Source: SZAS-103 sp043747745 (GTDB taxonomy: Bacteria; Pseudomonadota; Gammaproteobacteria; Xanthomonadales; Xanthomonadaceae). From it: 64,000 nucleotides of DNA. Within the stretch, counting starts at the first letter, position 1. Every line of letters begins with the position of its first letter. Shown in pieces: positions 53,402 to 62,089 of this stretch. Location: assembly GCA_043747745.1 (NCBI GenBank), contig JAYTOP010000035.1, positions 15,462-79,461 of the forward strand. Reading direction: 5' to 3'. Made by a program: the position numbers and the translations under genes. The notes below the pieces were generated by a model. It saw only the letters and a list, made by a program, of their open reading frames with translations. It was not told the origin of the DNA and did no database searches.

Positions 53402-56158
53402 TCACTCCGGGTCGTAATCCAGGTTAGGCGCGAGCCAGCGTTCGGCCTGTGCGAGGCTCACGCCCTTGCGTTTCGCGTAGTCCTCGACCTGTTCCTTGCC
53501 GAGCTTGCCGACCACGAAATACTGGCTGCCAGGATGCGCGAAGTAGTAGCCGGATACCGCGGCGGCAGGCGTCATCGCGAACCCGCTGGTGAGTTCCATG
53601 CCAGCGTTGTTGCCCGCGTCGAGCAGCGTGAACAGAGCAATTTTCTCGCTGTGGTCGGGGCAGGCTGGATAACCAGGTGCGGGGCGAATGCCGCGATAAC
53701 CTTCGGCGATCATCACCTCGTTCGGCAATGCCTCGTCCGACGCGTAGCCCCACAGGTCGGTGCGAACCACATGATGCATGTGTTCGGCGAGCGCTTCCGC
53801 GAGACGGTCCGCGAGCGCCTTGAGCAGGATCGCCGAATAGTCGTCGAACGCGGCCTCGAATGCCGCAACATGCGGCCCGATTCCGATGCCCGCAGTCACC
53901 GCGAACGCACCGATCCAGTCGCGCACGTCGCAGTCCTTCGGTGCGATGAAATCGGCGAGGCAGAAGTCGGGACGGTCGGCGGGTTTCTCGGCTTGCTGAC
54001 GGAGGAAATGCAGGGTGCGGGGAACGGGGAACGGGGAACGGGGTAAGTCCGGTGCAGAGGCGTCGGTCTTTTTCTGTTCCCCGTTCCCTGTTCCCCGTTC
54101 CCCGACGTAAAGCTCCACATCGTCGCCGATCGAATTCGCCTGCCATATTCCAACCACGGCTTTCGCGACGAGCCATTTCTCCGCGATAATCTTGTCGAGC
54201 ATCTTCTGCGCATCGACGAACAATTCGCGCGCCTGTTTGCCGACGACATCGTCATCGAGAATCTGCGGGTAGCGGCCAGAGAGTTCCCAGCTCTGGAAGA
54301 ACGGCGTCCAGTCGATGATCTCGCGCAAGTCCTGCAGCGGCACATCATCGAACACATGCAGACCGGGCTTGTTCGGCGTGGGCGGAACGTAATCCTTCCA
54401 GCCGCCGTCAAAACGTTGCGCGCGCGCATGCCCGAGCGACACCAATCGCTTCGCGTTGCTGCGATCCTTGTGGCGTTCGCGGATGGTTGCGTACTCCGCT
54501 TCGTTCGCGGCGACATAAGCAGCGCGCAGGTCCGGGCTGATCAGCGACTGCGCGACACCGACCGCGCGCGAAGCGTCCTTGACCCACACAGCCGGCGACT
54601 TGTAGTGCGGTGCGATCTTCAAGGCCGTGTGCGCGCGCGATGTCGTCGCACCGCCGATCATCAGCGGAATCGTCAGGCCTTGCCGTTGCATCTCGCGCGC
54701 AACGTGGCCCATTTCCTCCAGCGACGGCGTAATCAGGCCGGACACGCCGACTATGTCGGCGTTCACTTCGCGCGCTTTGTCGAGGATCACCTGCGCGGGC
54801 ACCATCACGCCGAGATCGATCACCTCGAAGTTGTTGCACGCAAGCACGACGCCGACAATGTTCTTGCCGATGTCGTGCACATCGCCTTTCACCGTCGCCA
54901 TCACGATGACGCCGTTGTTCTTGCCGACCTCGCCGGTGCGCAGCTTTTCCGCCTCGATGAAGGGCAGCAGGTGCGCAACTGCCTTCTTCATCACGCGCGC
55001 GGATTTCACCACCTGCGGCAGGAACATCTTGCCCGCACCGAACAGGTCGCCGACGACATTCATGCCGTCCATCAGCGGGCCTTCGATTACATCGAGCGGG
55101 CGGGTGGAGCGGATGCGCGCTTCCTCGGTATCCTCGACCACGAACGCGTCGAGCCCGTGCACGAGCGCGTGCGACAGCCGCTGATCGATCGGCAGGCTGC
55201 GCCACGCGAGCTCCTCGACCTTGACGTCGCCCTTCTTCGCGCGAAAGCGCTCCGCCAAGGTGAGCAGTCGTTCGGTCGCATCGTCGCGTCGGTTGAGGAC
55301 CACATCCTCGACATGCTCGCGCAGCTCCGGATTCAGGTCGTCGTATAGCGGCAGCGCGCCGGCGTTGACGATGCCCATGTCCATCCCCGCGCGGATCGCG
55401 TGGAAGAGGAAAACGGCATGGATCGCCTCGCGCACCGCGTTGTTGCCGCGGAACGCGAACGACACGTTCGACACGCCGCCGGAAATGTGCGAACGCGGGA
55501 AGCGTTTCTTGAGTTCGCGCGCGGCCTCGATGAAGTCGACCGCGTAGTTGTTGTGTTCCTCGATGCCGGTCGCGATCGCGAAAACGTTGGGGTCGAAGAT
55601 GATGTCTTCGGGAGCGAAGCCAGCTTCTTCGGTCAGCAGTTTGTATGCGCGCGACGAGATCTCGATCTTGCGCGCCGCAGTGTCGGCCTGGCCCTGTTCG
55701 TCGAACGCCATCACCACGACGGCATGCCCATAGCGCTGCACGAGGCGTGCCTGGCGCAGGAATTCGGTTTCGCCTTCCTTCATCGAAATCGAATTGACCA
55801 CGCCCTTGCCTTGCAGGCATTTGAGGCCGGCCTCGATCACGCTCCACTTCGACGAATCCACCATCACCGGCACGCGCGCGATGTCGGGTTCGGCGGCGAT
55901 CAGTTGCAGGAACGTCACCATGGCACGCTCGGAATCGAGCATGCCTTCGTCCATGTTCACATCGAGGATCTGCGCGCCGTTCTCGACCTGATGGCGTGCG
56001 ACCACGACTGCCTGGTCGTAGCGGTTCTCCGCGATCAGCTTGCGGAACTGCGCCGAGCCGGTGACGTTGGTGCGCTCGCCGACATTGACGAAATTAGTCT
56101 CGGGCGTGATGACCAGCGGTTCGAGTCCAGCGAGCCGCGTGTAGGTCCAGTTGCTCAT
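53402..56158 (-). CDS. metH: methionine synthase MetH, C-terminal subunit (pterin, cobalamin and activation domains)
   Basis: This 918-residue protein carries the methyltetrahydrofolate domain (FVNVGERTNVTGSAQFRKLI), the cobalamin domain (GDVHDIGKNIVGVVLACNNF with the cobalt-ligand His, and SLITPS-like SGLITPSLEEM) and the SAM-binding activation domain (GYRGIRPAPGYPACPDHSEK, ELTSGFAMTPAAAVSGYYFAHP). The homocysteine domain is a separate gene directly upstream. Start MSNWTYTRLAGLEPL chosen; the frame is open 43 codons further. About 28 extra residues (GERGTGNGEQKK to SPFPVP) interrupt the linker before the activation domain and come from palindromic DNA at 54019-54103. Confidence 0.94.
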   Translation of the reverse strand: MSNWTYTRLAGLEPLVITPETNFVNVGERTNVTGSAQFRKLIAENRYDQAVVVARHQVENGAQILDVNMDEGMLDSERAMVTFLQLIAAEPDIARVPVMVDSSKWSVIEAGLKCLQGKGVVNSISMKEGETEFLRQARLVQRYGHAVVVMAFDEQGQADTAARKIEISSRAYKLLTEEAGFAPEDIIFDPNVFAIATGIEEHNNYAVDFIEAARELKKRFPRSHISGGVSNVSFAFRGNNAVREAIHAVFLFHAIRAGMDMGIVNAGALPLYDDLNPELREHVEDVVLNRRDDATERLLTLAERFRAKKGDVKVEELAWRSLPIDQRLSHALVHGLDAFVVEDTEEARIRSTRPLDVIEGPLMDGMNVVGDLFGAGKMFLPQVVKSARVMKKAVAHLLPFIEAEKLRTGEVGKNNGVIVMATVKGDVHDIGKNIVGVVLACNNFEVIDLGVMVPAQVILDKAREVNADIVGVSGLITPSLEEMGHVAREMQRQGLTIPLMIGGATTSRAHTALKIAPHYKSPAVWVKDASRAVGVAQSLISPDLRAAYVAANEAEYATIRERHKDRSNAKRLVSLGHARAQRFDGGWKDYVPPTPNKPGLHVFDDVPLQDLREIIDWTPFFQSWELSGRYPQILDDDVVGKQARELFVDAQKMLDKIIAEKWLVAKAVVGIWQANSIGDDVELYVGERGTGNGEQKKTDASAPDLPRSPFPVPRTLHFLRQQAEKPADRPDFCLADFIAPKDCDVRDWIGAFAVTAGIGIGPHVAAFEAAFDDYSAILLKALADRLAEALAEHMHHVVRTDLWGYASDEALPNEVMIAEGYRGIRPAPGYPACPDHSEKIALFTLLDAGNNAGMELTSGFAMTPAAAVSGYYFAHPGSQYFVVGKLGKEQVEDYAKRKGVSLAQAERWLAPNLDYDPE
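54019..54103. repeat. long inverted repeat in frame inside metH
   Basis: Left arm 54019-54043 is three GGGGAAC units plus GGGG; right arm 54079-54103 is its reverse complement with one mismatch; the loop is 35 bases. GGGGAAC-type tandem palindromes are a pattern I associate with intergenic repeats of xanthomonads. Here the element is read through in frame. Confidence 0.9.
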
Positions 56159-56163
56159 GCGTT

Positions 56164-56206
56164 CAACCCCTCCCCTTGTTTGCAGGGCGAGGTTGGGAAG
56201 GGGTTG
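56164..56206. repeat. hairpin between the two metH genes
   Basis: CAACCCCT (56164-56171) pairs with AGGGGTTG (56199-56206); the loop contains CCCCTTG and GCAGGGCGAGGTTGGG stretches. It fills most of the 73-base gap and resembles the other REP-like elements in the window. Confidence 0.6.
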
Positions 56207-56231
56207 CTCTTCTCCGCGTACTCGTGATGCA

Positions 56232-57317
56232 TCACGCCGCCACTTCCAGTTGCGGCAACACCCGCGGCGGCAGTCCAGCCACCACATCGGCGATCGCGCG
56301 AATATGCGAAGGCGTCGTGCCGCAGCAGCCGCCGACCAGGTTCAGTAGCCCCGATGCGGCGAACTCGCGCAGCATCCGCGCCATGTCGGCAGGCGATTCG
56401 TCGTAGCCACCGAACGCATTCGGCAAGCCGGCATTCGGGTGGCAACTGATGTAACAGTCGGCGACTTCCGAGAGGATATCGACGTAAGCGCGCAGGTCTT
56501 TCGCGCCGAGCGCGCAGTTTAGTCCAATTGCGAGCGGCTTTGCGTGGCGCAGCGAATACCAGAACGCATCGGCGGTCTGTCCGGACAGGGTGCGCCCGGA
56601 CTTGTCGGTGATCGTGCCGGACACCATCACCGGCAGTCGCACGCCGCGCGCAGCGAAGACATCGTCGATCGCGAACAGCGCGGCTTTCGCGTTCAAGGTA
56701 TCGAAGACGGTCTCGACCATCAGTACGTCCGCACCGCCCTCGATCAAGCCATCAACGGCATCGCGATACGCAGCGGACAAGGTATCGAAATCGATGTTGC
56801 GGAAGCCGGGATCGTTGACGTCCGGGCTCAGCGACGCGGTGCGGCTGGTCGGTCCGAGGACGCCGATCACATAGCGCGGATGCGTCGGATCCTTGTGTTC
56901 GGCGGCGTCGCAGCATGCGCGTGCGAGCTTTGCACCTTCGACATTGAGTTCGCGCGCGAGGTGCTGCAGTCCGTAGTCGAGCTGGCTGATCGATGTGCTG
57001 TTGAACGTGTTGGTCTCGATGAAGTCGGCACCGGCACCGAGATACGCGGCATGCACCGATCCGATGATGTCGGGGCGGGTCAAGGTCAACAGGTCGTTGT
57101 TGCCCTTAAGGTCGTGATGGGTGATCGCGGCATCGCCATAGTCGTGTTCACTATCCCGGCCATCCGCAAAACGCTGGCCGCGAAAATCCGCTTCGTGCAA
57201 TTCGTACTGCTGGATCATCGTGCCCATCGCGCCATCGATGATCAGGATGCGCTTTGCGAGGTCGGCTTCGAGCCGCGCGACGCGTTCGGGATTCATGTAA
57301 GGAAGAACCTTGTTCAT
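56232..57317 (-). CDS. metH: methionine synthase MetH, homocysteine S-methyltransferase subunit
   Basis: The 361-residue protein is the N-terminal module of cobalamin-dependent methionine synthase: RILIIDGAMGTMIQQYEL, GADFIETNTFNSTSISQLDYGL and the zinc ligands Cys in GLNCALG and the Cys pair in GGCCGTTPSHIR. The other modules are in the next gene, so the enzyme works as two polypeptides; a two-gene metH is known in xanthomonads. The start overlaps the ArsR-methyltransferase gene by four bases. Confidence 0.94.
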   Translation of the reverse strand: MNKVLPYMNPERVARLEADLAKRILIIDGAMGTMIQQYELHEADFRGQRFADGRDSEHDYGDAAITHHDLKGNNDLLTLTRPDIIGSVHAAYLGAGADFIETNTFNSTSISQLDYGLQHLARELNVEGAKLARACCDAAEHKDPTHPRYVIGVLGPTSRTASLSPDVNDPGFRNIDFDTLSAAYRDAVDGLIEGGADVLMVETVFDTLNAKAALFAIDDVFAARGVRLPVMVSGTITDKSGRTLSGQTADAFWYSLRHAKPLAIGLNCALGAKDLRAYVDILSEVADCYISCHPNAGLPNAFGGYDESPADMARMLREFAASGLLNLVGGCCGTTPSHIRAIADVVAGLPPRVLPQLEVAA

Positions 57318-58240
57318 GCCTTGACCGCATGCAATGACAGCACTTCAAAATGCGGCGCGCGCTTTTCGCGCGTCACCACTTCGCATGACGCCACGCGCAG
57401 CTTCGATTTCTCGGCCATTTTCACCAGTTCTCGGGTGGTGAACCCGAGGTTCGCGTGACCGTACGGCTCGACCGCGTCGCGATGTTCGTGGCGTGCAAGG
57501 CTGGTCACCACCAGACGTCCGCCCGGACGCAGCAGGCGTGCGGCTTCGGCAACAGCGGCGGCGGGGCGTTCGGAATAGGTCAACGCCTGCATCAGCAGCG
57601 CAAGATCGAAGCTTGCATTGGGTAGTTCCAAAGCGTGCATGTCGCCGATCAGCACGCGCACATTGCGGTGCGGCTTGAGGCGTTCGCGCGCGGCGGAGAC
57701 GACGCGTTCGCTGGCATCCACGCAGACATAGCTTTTCGCATGCGGCGCGAGCAGTTCGGCCAGCACGCCGTCGCCAGAGGCGATGTCGAGCACGTCGCCA
57801 GGCACCAGCAGCGGCAGCGTCGCGCGCGCCATCGCTTCCCAGGTGCGACCGGGCGAGTAGTGACGCTCCATGTCGCCGGCGACCGAATCGGCCCAGTTCT
57901 GGTCGGCGGCACGCATCGCGAGTACGGCAGGCAGCCGCTCGGCGTCCTGACGCAGCAATGGATCGTCGGTGCCTTCGCGCAACACGCGCCACAGTGCGGC
58001 TTCTGCGCCGTCAAGGTCGTCGCTGAAGCGGTAATACGCCGAGACGCCGGCGCGACGGTCGCGCACGAGCGCGGCCTCCTTTAGTCGCGCCAGATGCGTG
58101 GACACGCGCGGCTGAGCGAGACGCGTCACCGCTGCGAGTTCGGCGACGGTCAATTCTTCGCGTTCGAGCAAGGCGAGCAGGCGCACCCGGGTCGGATCGG
58201 CCAGCACCCGCAGACAGGCGGACCAGTCCTCCAGTTGCAT
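57314..58240 (-). CDS. ArsR-type regulator fused to a SAM-dependent methyltransferase (SahR-like)
   Basis: The 308-residue protein has an N-terminal winged helix (LRVLADPTRVRLLALLEREELTVAELAAV, RLAQPRVSTHLARLKEAALV) and a C-terminal class I methyltransferase domain (GDVLDIASGDGVLAELLAP, SYVCVDASERVVSAA, LLRPGGRLVVTSL). It is first in an operon with both metH genes. This architecture and context fit SahR-type regulators, which sense S-adenosylhomocysteine and control methionine-cycle genes in proteobacteria. Start MQLEDWSACLRVL is preceded by AAGGA. Confidence 0.85.
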   Translation of the reverse strand: MQLEDWSACLRVLADPTRVRLLALLEREELTVAELAAVTRLAQPRVSTHLARLKEAALVRDRRAGVSAYYRFSDDLDGAEAALWRVLREGTDDPLLRQDAERLPAVLAMRAADQNWADSVAGDMERHYSPGRTWEAMARATLPLLVPGDVLDIASGDGVLAELLAPHAKSYVCVDASERVVSAARERLKPHRNVRVLIGDMHALELPNASFDLALLMQALTYSERPAAAVAEAARLLRPGGRLVVTSLARHEHRDAVEPYGHANLGFTTRELVKMAEKSKLRVASCEVVTREKRAPHFEVLSLHAVKA

Positions 58241-58243
58241 AAA

Positions 58244-58275
58244 TATCCTTGTATCTTGATTTAGAGATATATGGA
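58244..58275. promoter_or_regulatory. A/T-rich operator-like region before the metH operon
   Basis: An A/T-rich island directly upstream of the regulator contains TATCT and AGATA as inverted halves eight bases apart (58253-58270), and a degenerate direct repeat (TATCCTTG, TATCTTGA). It is the likely promoter and autoregulatory site of the SahR-like protein. Confidence 0.5.
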
Positions 58276-58389
58276 GATTAGGCCGCGCCGTGGGCTGCGT
58301 CAAGGCTGGCGCAGACAGCTATTTGAGCCACGGCTCCCGGCGTGTCCATTACAATGCGCGTCTTGCATCCGCATCGAAGGAGCCGCGTC

Positions 58390-59550
58390 ATGGATTTCCA
58401 GTTCACCGAAGAGCAATTGATGATCCAGGACGTGGCGCGGCGCATCGCGCAGGAAAAGATCGCGCCCAGCGCCGAGGAACACGACAAGACCGGCGAGTTC
58501 CCGCTCGCGAACATCAGGATTCTTGGCGAGAACGGGCTGATGGGTATCGAAGTGCCGGCCGAATACGGCGGCGCCGGCATGGATCCGATCGCGTATGTGC
58601 TCGCGATGATCGAGATCGCCGCAGCTGACGCGGCGCATTCCACGATCTTGTCGGTCAACAACTCGCTGTTCTGCAACGGCATCCTGAAGTTCGGTACCGA
58701 GGCACAGAAGCAGAAATACGTGCGTGCGATCGCCGAGGGCAAGGAAATCGGCGCGTTCGCGCTGACCGAGCCGCAGTCCGGTTCCGACGCGACCGCGATG
58801 AAGTGCAAGGCGACCAAACAGGCTGACGGCAATTTTGTCGTCAGCGGCAAGAAAAGCTGGATCACCTCCGGCCCGGTCGCGAAATACATCGTCTTGTTTG
58901 CGATGACCGATGCGAGCAAGGGCGCGCGCGGCATCACTGCGTTCATGATCGATACGACGCGTGATGGCTTCCATCGCGGCAAGACCGAACCCAAGCTCGG
59001 CATCCGCGCATCGGCGACCTGCGAGATCGAGTTCACCGACTATGTCGTGCAGGCCGACGAAGTGCTCGGTGAGGAAGGCCACGGGTTCAAGGTCGCGATG
59101 AGCGTGCTCGACGCCGGCCGCATCGGCATCGCATCGCAGGCGATCGGCATCGCGCGCGCCGCGTACGAGGCGAGCCTGACCTATGTGCGCGAGCGCAAGA
59201 GCTTCGGCCAGCCGATCGGCAGCTTCCAGATGATCCAGGCCAAGATCGCCGACATGAAATGCAAGCTCGACGCGTCGCTGCTGCTGACCCTGCGCGCCGC
59301 ATGGAAGAAGGGCGAGACCGAGAAACACGGCGGCCGCTTCAGCACCGAGGCCGCAGTCGCCAAGCTCACCGCATCCGAAGCCGCGATGTGGATTGCACAC
59401 GCGGCCGTGCAAATTCATGGTGGCATGGGTTACTCGAAAGAGATGCCGTTGGAGCGCTACTTCCGCGATGCGAAGATCACCGAGATCTATGAGGGGACGA
59501 GCGAGATCCAGAGGTTGGTGATTGCGCGGAATGAGACAGGGTTGCGCTGA
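58390..59550 (+). CDS. short-chain-type acyl-CoA dehydrogenase
   Basis: The 386-residue flavoenzyme oxidises acyl-CoA to enoyl-CoA. Motifs: YGGAGMDPIAYVLAMIEI, FALTEPQSGSDATAM (FAD and substrate site), KSWITSG, and the C-terminal IHGGMGYSKEMPLERYFRDAK with the catalytic Glu in IYEGTSEIQ. AAGGAG lies nine bases before the ATG. Its last 28 codons are duplicated 155 bases downstream. The chain-length preference cannot be read from sequence alone; the active-site position fits the short-chain or butyryl group. Confidence 0.93.
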   Translation: MDFQFTEEQLMIQDVARRIAQEKIAPSAEEHDKTGEFPLANIRILGENGLMGIEVPAEYGGAGMDPIAYVLAMIEIAAADAAHSTILSVNNSLFCNGILKFGTEAQKQKYVRAIAEGKEIGAFALTEPQSGSDATAMKCKATKQADGNFVVSGKKSWITSGPVAKYIVLFAMTDASKGARGITAFMIDTTRDGFHRGKTEPKLGIRASATCEIEFTDYVVQADEVLGEEGHGFKVAMSVLDAGRIGIASQAIGIARAAYEASLTYVRERKSFGQPIGSFQMIQAKIADMKCKLDASLLLTLRAAWKKGETEKHGGRFSTEAAVAKLTASEAAMWIAHAAVQIHGGMGYSKEMPLERYFRDAKITEIYEGTSEIQRLVIARNETGLR

Positions 59551-59740
59551 ATGAAGTCGACGCGATGGCGTCCGCGCTCCATCGCGTCGCCTTGGGCACC
59601 GCTCGCTGGAACGCTCACCGCGATGCGAAGATCACCGAGATCTATGAGGGCACCAGCGAGATCCAACGGTTGGTGATTGCGAGGAATGAAACGGGGCTGC
59701 GTTGAATGAAGTCGACGCGATGGCGTCCGCGCTTCATCGC
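59463..59740 (+). repeat. 123-base direct duplication of the acyl-CoA dehydrogenase 3' end
   Basis: Copy 1 (59463-59585) covers the last 28 codons of the gene plus 35 bases; copy 2 (59618-59740) repeats them, 155 bases apart. Within the coding part all differences are synonymous (for example GGG-ACG versus GGC-ACC, AGG versus CGG), so both encode the same peptide ending NETGLR. Copy 2 ends directly at the IS630 remnant. Confidence 0.9.
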
Positions 59741-60366
59741 CAAGTGAGCGCGCGCAACGGGCGAGCAGATTCGTCGCGGCATGCCCGCTGTTGCTGGCCG
59801 ACGGCCTGGCCTGGGCCGAGATCCGGGCCAAGCTCGACTGCAGCGATAGCTTTATCGCGCGCTGGAGCCAGCGTTTTTCGGCCGCGCGCTTGGCGGGACT
59901 GTTCGCACGCCACGCCGGGCGCGAGCGCTACAAGGTCACCGATCGCATCGAAGCCCGCGCTGGCGTGTACGACCAAGCACACACCGGCAGACGGTTCCAC
60001 GCACTGGTCCTCGCGCAAGTTGGCCGCCGAACTGGGCGGCGGGATATCGCACATGACGGTGGCCCGCATCTGGGCCAAGCACAGCATCAAGCCGCATCGG
60101 CTCGAAAGCTATCTGGCGTCCAACGACCCGGACTTCGAGGCCAAGGCCGCCGACGTGATCGGCCTGTAAATGAATCCGCCGCAGCACGCTGCGGTGTTTT
60201 GCGTGGACGAGAAAACGGCGATCCAGGCACTGGATCGCAAGGACCCGGTGTTGCCGCTGTCGCCGGGACGCGCCGAGCGGCATGGCTTTGAATATTTCCG
60301 TCACGGCACGCTGTCGTTGTACGCGGCGCTCATCGCTGCAGACCACGACCTGGAAGCGCGCGAGTA
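59741..60366 (+). pseudogene. IS630-family transposase remnant
   Basis: The N-terminal helix-turn-helix part reads LLLADGLAWAEIRAKLDCSDSFIARW and on to YKVTDRIEAR; after a frameshift near 59954-59962 it continues THWSSRKLAAELGGGISHMTVARIWAKHSIKPHR. A TAA at 60167-60169 interrupts ADVIGL / NPPQHA, and AVFCVDEKTAIQALDRKDPV (with the first catalytic Asp) follows. Similarity stops after LSLYAAL near 60330, so the C-terminal DDE part is missing. No terminal inverted repeats were found. The frameshift is a -2 event in a CGCG run. Confidence 0.82.
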
Positions 60367-60372
60367 GCGCTG

Positions 60373-60828
60373 CTACCTGAAGTGGAGATCGATGTAGTCG
60401 GTCACTTCGTCCTGCCCGTCCGGCTCGGTCATTTCCTGCATGCGCCAGAACTTCCGGGCGCCCCATGCCTTCATCAGGAACGTTCCCTTGCGTTCGCGCG
60501 GAGCGCCCTCGTTGATGTAGCTGATCCGGGTCACGATCGTGCCCTTGAACTCGAGCGCCCTCGCGCTGATGACCCTGATCGATCCCTTGATCGTCATGGT
60601 GTTGAGCTCGCCCTTGTAGCGCTCCTCCTGGTAACCATCCAGCAGCAGTTGGCCGTGGTCCCTGTAGATCCGCGCCTTGCCGACGCCGTTGTTGTTCTGC
60701 AGCCACTGCAGCGACAACGCATGGTCGCCCGGCGCGAGCGGCTGCGGATCGGGCAAATGCGAAGCGGCGCCTGCCACCGTAACGGCGGCGAGGAGGATCG
60801 AGAACGCGAAGGTCTTGATCGGATTCAT
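60373..60828 (-). CDS. exported protein of unknown function
   Basis: The 151-residue product has a signal peptide (MNPIKTFAFSILLAAVTVAGA). The mature part is beta-rich (GKARIYRDHGQLLLDGYQEE; GSIRVISARALEFKGTIVTRISYINEG; GAPRERKGTFLMKAWGARKFWRMQ). I recognise it as a conserved hypothetical type but no function. It directly follows the IS630 remnant on the opposite strand. Confidence 0.65.
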   Translation of the reverse strand: MNPIKTFAFSILLAAVTVAGAASHLPDPQPLAPGDHALSLQWLQNNNGVGKARIYRDHGQLLLDGYQEERYKGELNTMTIKGSIRVISARALEFKGTIVTRISYINEGAPRERKGTFLMKAWGARKFWRMQEMTEPDGQDEVTDYIDLHFR

Positions 60829-60984
60829 GGGCGGCCCAGGGTCGGACGGGTTATCGCAGTTTTGATTCGGATCTTGTGCATCGAAGAACACCGTGGTCGG
60901 TTCCCGTATTGCCGATCACGGTCCTGTTTGCGCCGATTGCCAGTGATGTAAATGAGTTGCTCAAGGGGATGAGCGGGAAAAGGC

Positions 60985-61506
60985 TCACTTCGAGGCCAGC
61001 GCATGTTGCAGCGCTTTTGCCGCCACATCGTTGCGGCCGATCGCCGGCAGCACTTTTTTCACCATGTCACGGATCGCTGCGCTGTGCTGCGGTCCGTCGG
61101 CGGTCTTGAATTTCCCCAAGGCGGAATTATCGTAGGCGACCATCAAGGCCATGTATGCCCTGTCGAATTCGGCACCCTTCCTGCCCGCAAGGTTCACGCC
61201 GGGTTGCTGCGTCGGAGCGGGCGTCGGGGTCAAGCCATCGTTGGCGGCCTGCATGTCGGTGGCGAGCCTGGTGTGTTCGGCCACCATCGCTTGCGCGAAC
61301 TGCCGGACCTTTTCCGAACTCGCCTGTTTCGCCGCGCAAGTCGAGAAATCGATTTCCAACTGGTTTGCCGACAGGGCATCCGCCAGGAACCTGTGATCCG
61401 ACGAGCTCAATTTCACGGGTGTCCCGCTTCCGGCTGCACACGCAGCCGTGGCGAACATGGCGGTGCCGATGGCTGCGATCGCCAGTTTCCGAATGCGCTG
61501 TCTCAT
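60985..61506 (-). CDS. exported DUF4142 protein
   Basis: The 173-residue product has a signal peptide (MRQRIRKLAIAAIGTAMFATAACAA) and a ferritin-like helical bundle: LSSSDHRFLADALSANQLEIDFSTCAAKQ, SEKVRQFAQAMVAEHTRLATD and FDRAYMALMVAYDNSALGKF. DUF4142 proteins are periplasmic or outer-membrane-associated and common in stress-related gene sets; the biochemical role is unknown. Confidence 0.85.
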   Translation of the reverse strand: MRQRIRKLAIAAIGTAMFATAACAAGSGTPVKLSSSDHRFLADALSANQLEIDFSTCAAKQASSEKVRQFAQAMVAEHTRLATDMQAANDGLTPTPAPTQQPGVNLAGRKGAEFDRAYMALMVAYDNSALGKFKTADGPQHSAAIRDMVKKVLPAIGRNDVAAKALQHALASK

Positions 61507-61589
61507 GCGTAGTCTCCGTTGTTGTTCCAGTGTCTCACCGGCATGTAGCGTGGGCGATATGAACCAATAATTTGCATGAACATCGCGTG

Positions 61590-61964
61590 CTACGCCATTG
61601 TCTCAACTTTCGCTGCGCAGATGAAATCGTTCATCGACAAACCGCCCACGTCGTGGGTCGAGTAGCGCACGACGACCTTGCCGTAGTGCACGCCGAGGTC
61701 GGGATGGTGGTCTTCGTGGTGGGCGACATAGGCGAGCGCGTTCACGAAGGCGAGGGTGCGGTAGTAGTTCTTGAACGTGTAGGTCTTCTCGATCGCCTCG
61801 CCCTTGTCGATGAGTTTCCAGTCGGGTAGCTGCTTGAGCAGCAGCTTGACCTCGGTCGCGGCGAGCTTGTGCTCGGCACCCTTGAGCGGCTTGCAGTGGG
61901 CTTCGTGAAGCGGGGTGGACGCAGGTTTTGCAGGCTTTTCGGACTTGGCGGCTTTGGTTGACAT
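61590..61964 (-). CDS. phhB: pterin-4a-carbinolamine dehydratase
   Basis: The 124-residue enzyme recycles tetrahydrobiopterin after aromatic hydroxylase reactions. The active-site signature is AYVAHHEDHHPDLGVHYGKV. The first 30 residues are a Lys/Pro/Ala-rich extension (STKAAKSEKPAKPASTP). Start MSTKAAK chosen. No phenylalanine hydroxylase is nearby. Confidence 0.9.
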   Translation of the reverse strand: MSTKAAKSEKPAKPASTPLHEAHCKPLKGAEHKLAATEVKLLLKQLPDWKLIDKGEAIEKTYTFKNYYRTLAFVNALAYVAHHEDHHPDLGVHYGKVVVRYSTHDVGGLSMNDFICAAKVETMA

Positions 61965-62016
61965 GACGGACTCCAAAGAATCGATTCTTGGGAACGGATG
62001 GAGCGCTGGCACGATC

Positions 62017-62059
62017 GCCCCTCACCCGCTTTCGGTACCCTCTCCCGGAGGGCGAGGGG
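62017..62059. repeat. REP-like hairpin before nfuA
   Basis: GCCCCTC (62017-62023) pairs with GAGGGG (62054-62059); the loop contains ACCCGCTTTCGGTACCCTCTCC and GGAGGGC segments that can pair further. CCCTCACCC...GGGAGAGGG-type elements are frequent in xanthomonad intergenic DNA. It lies just upstream of the nfuA promoter. Confidence 0.6.
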
Positions 62060-62076
62060 TTTTCAAGCACGCAGGA

Positions 62077-62082
62077 TATAAT
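62077..62082 (+). promoter_or_regulatory. -10 box of nfuA
   Basis: TATAAT, a perfect hexamer, with seven bases between it and the ATG at 62090, so the transcript probably begins at the start codon. No -35 box is clear. Confidence 0.6.
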
Positions 62083-62089
62083 CATTGCC

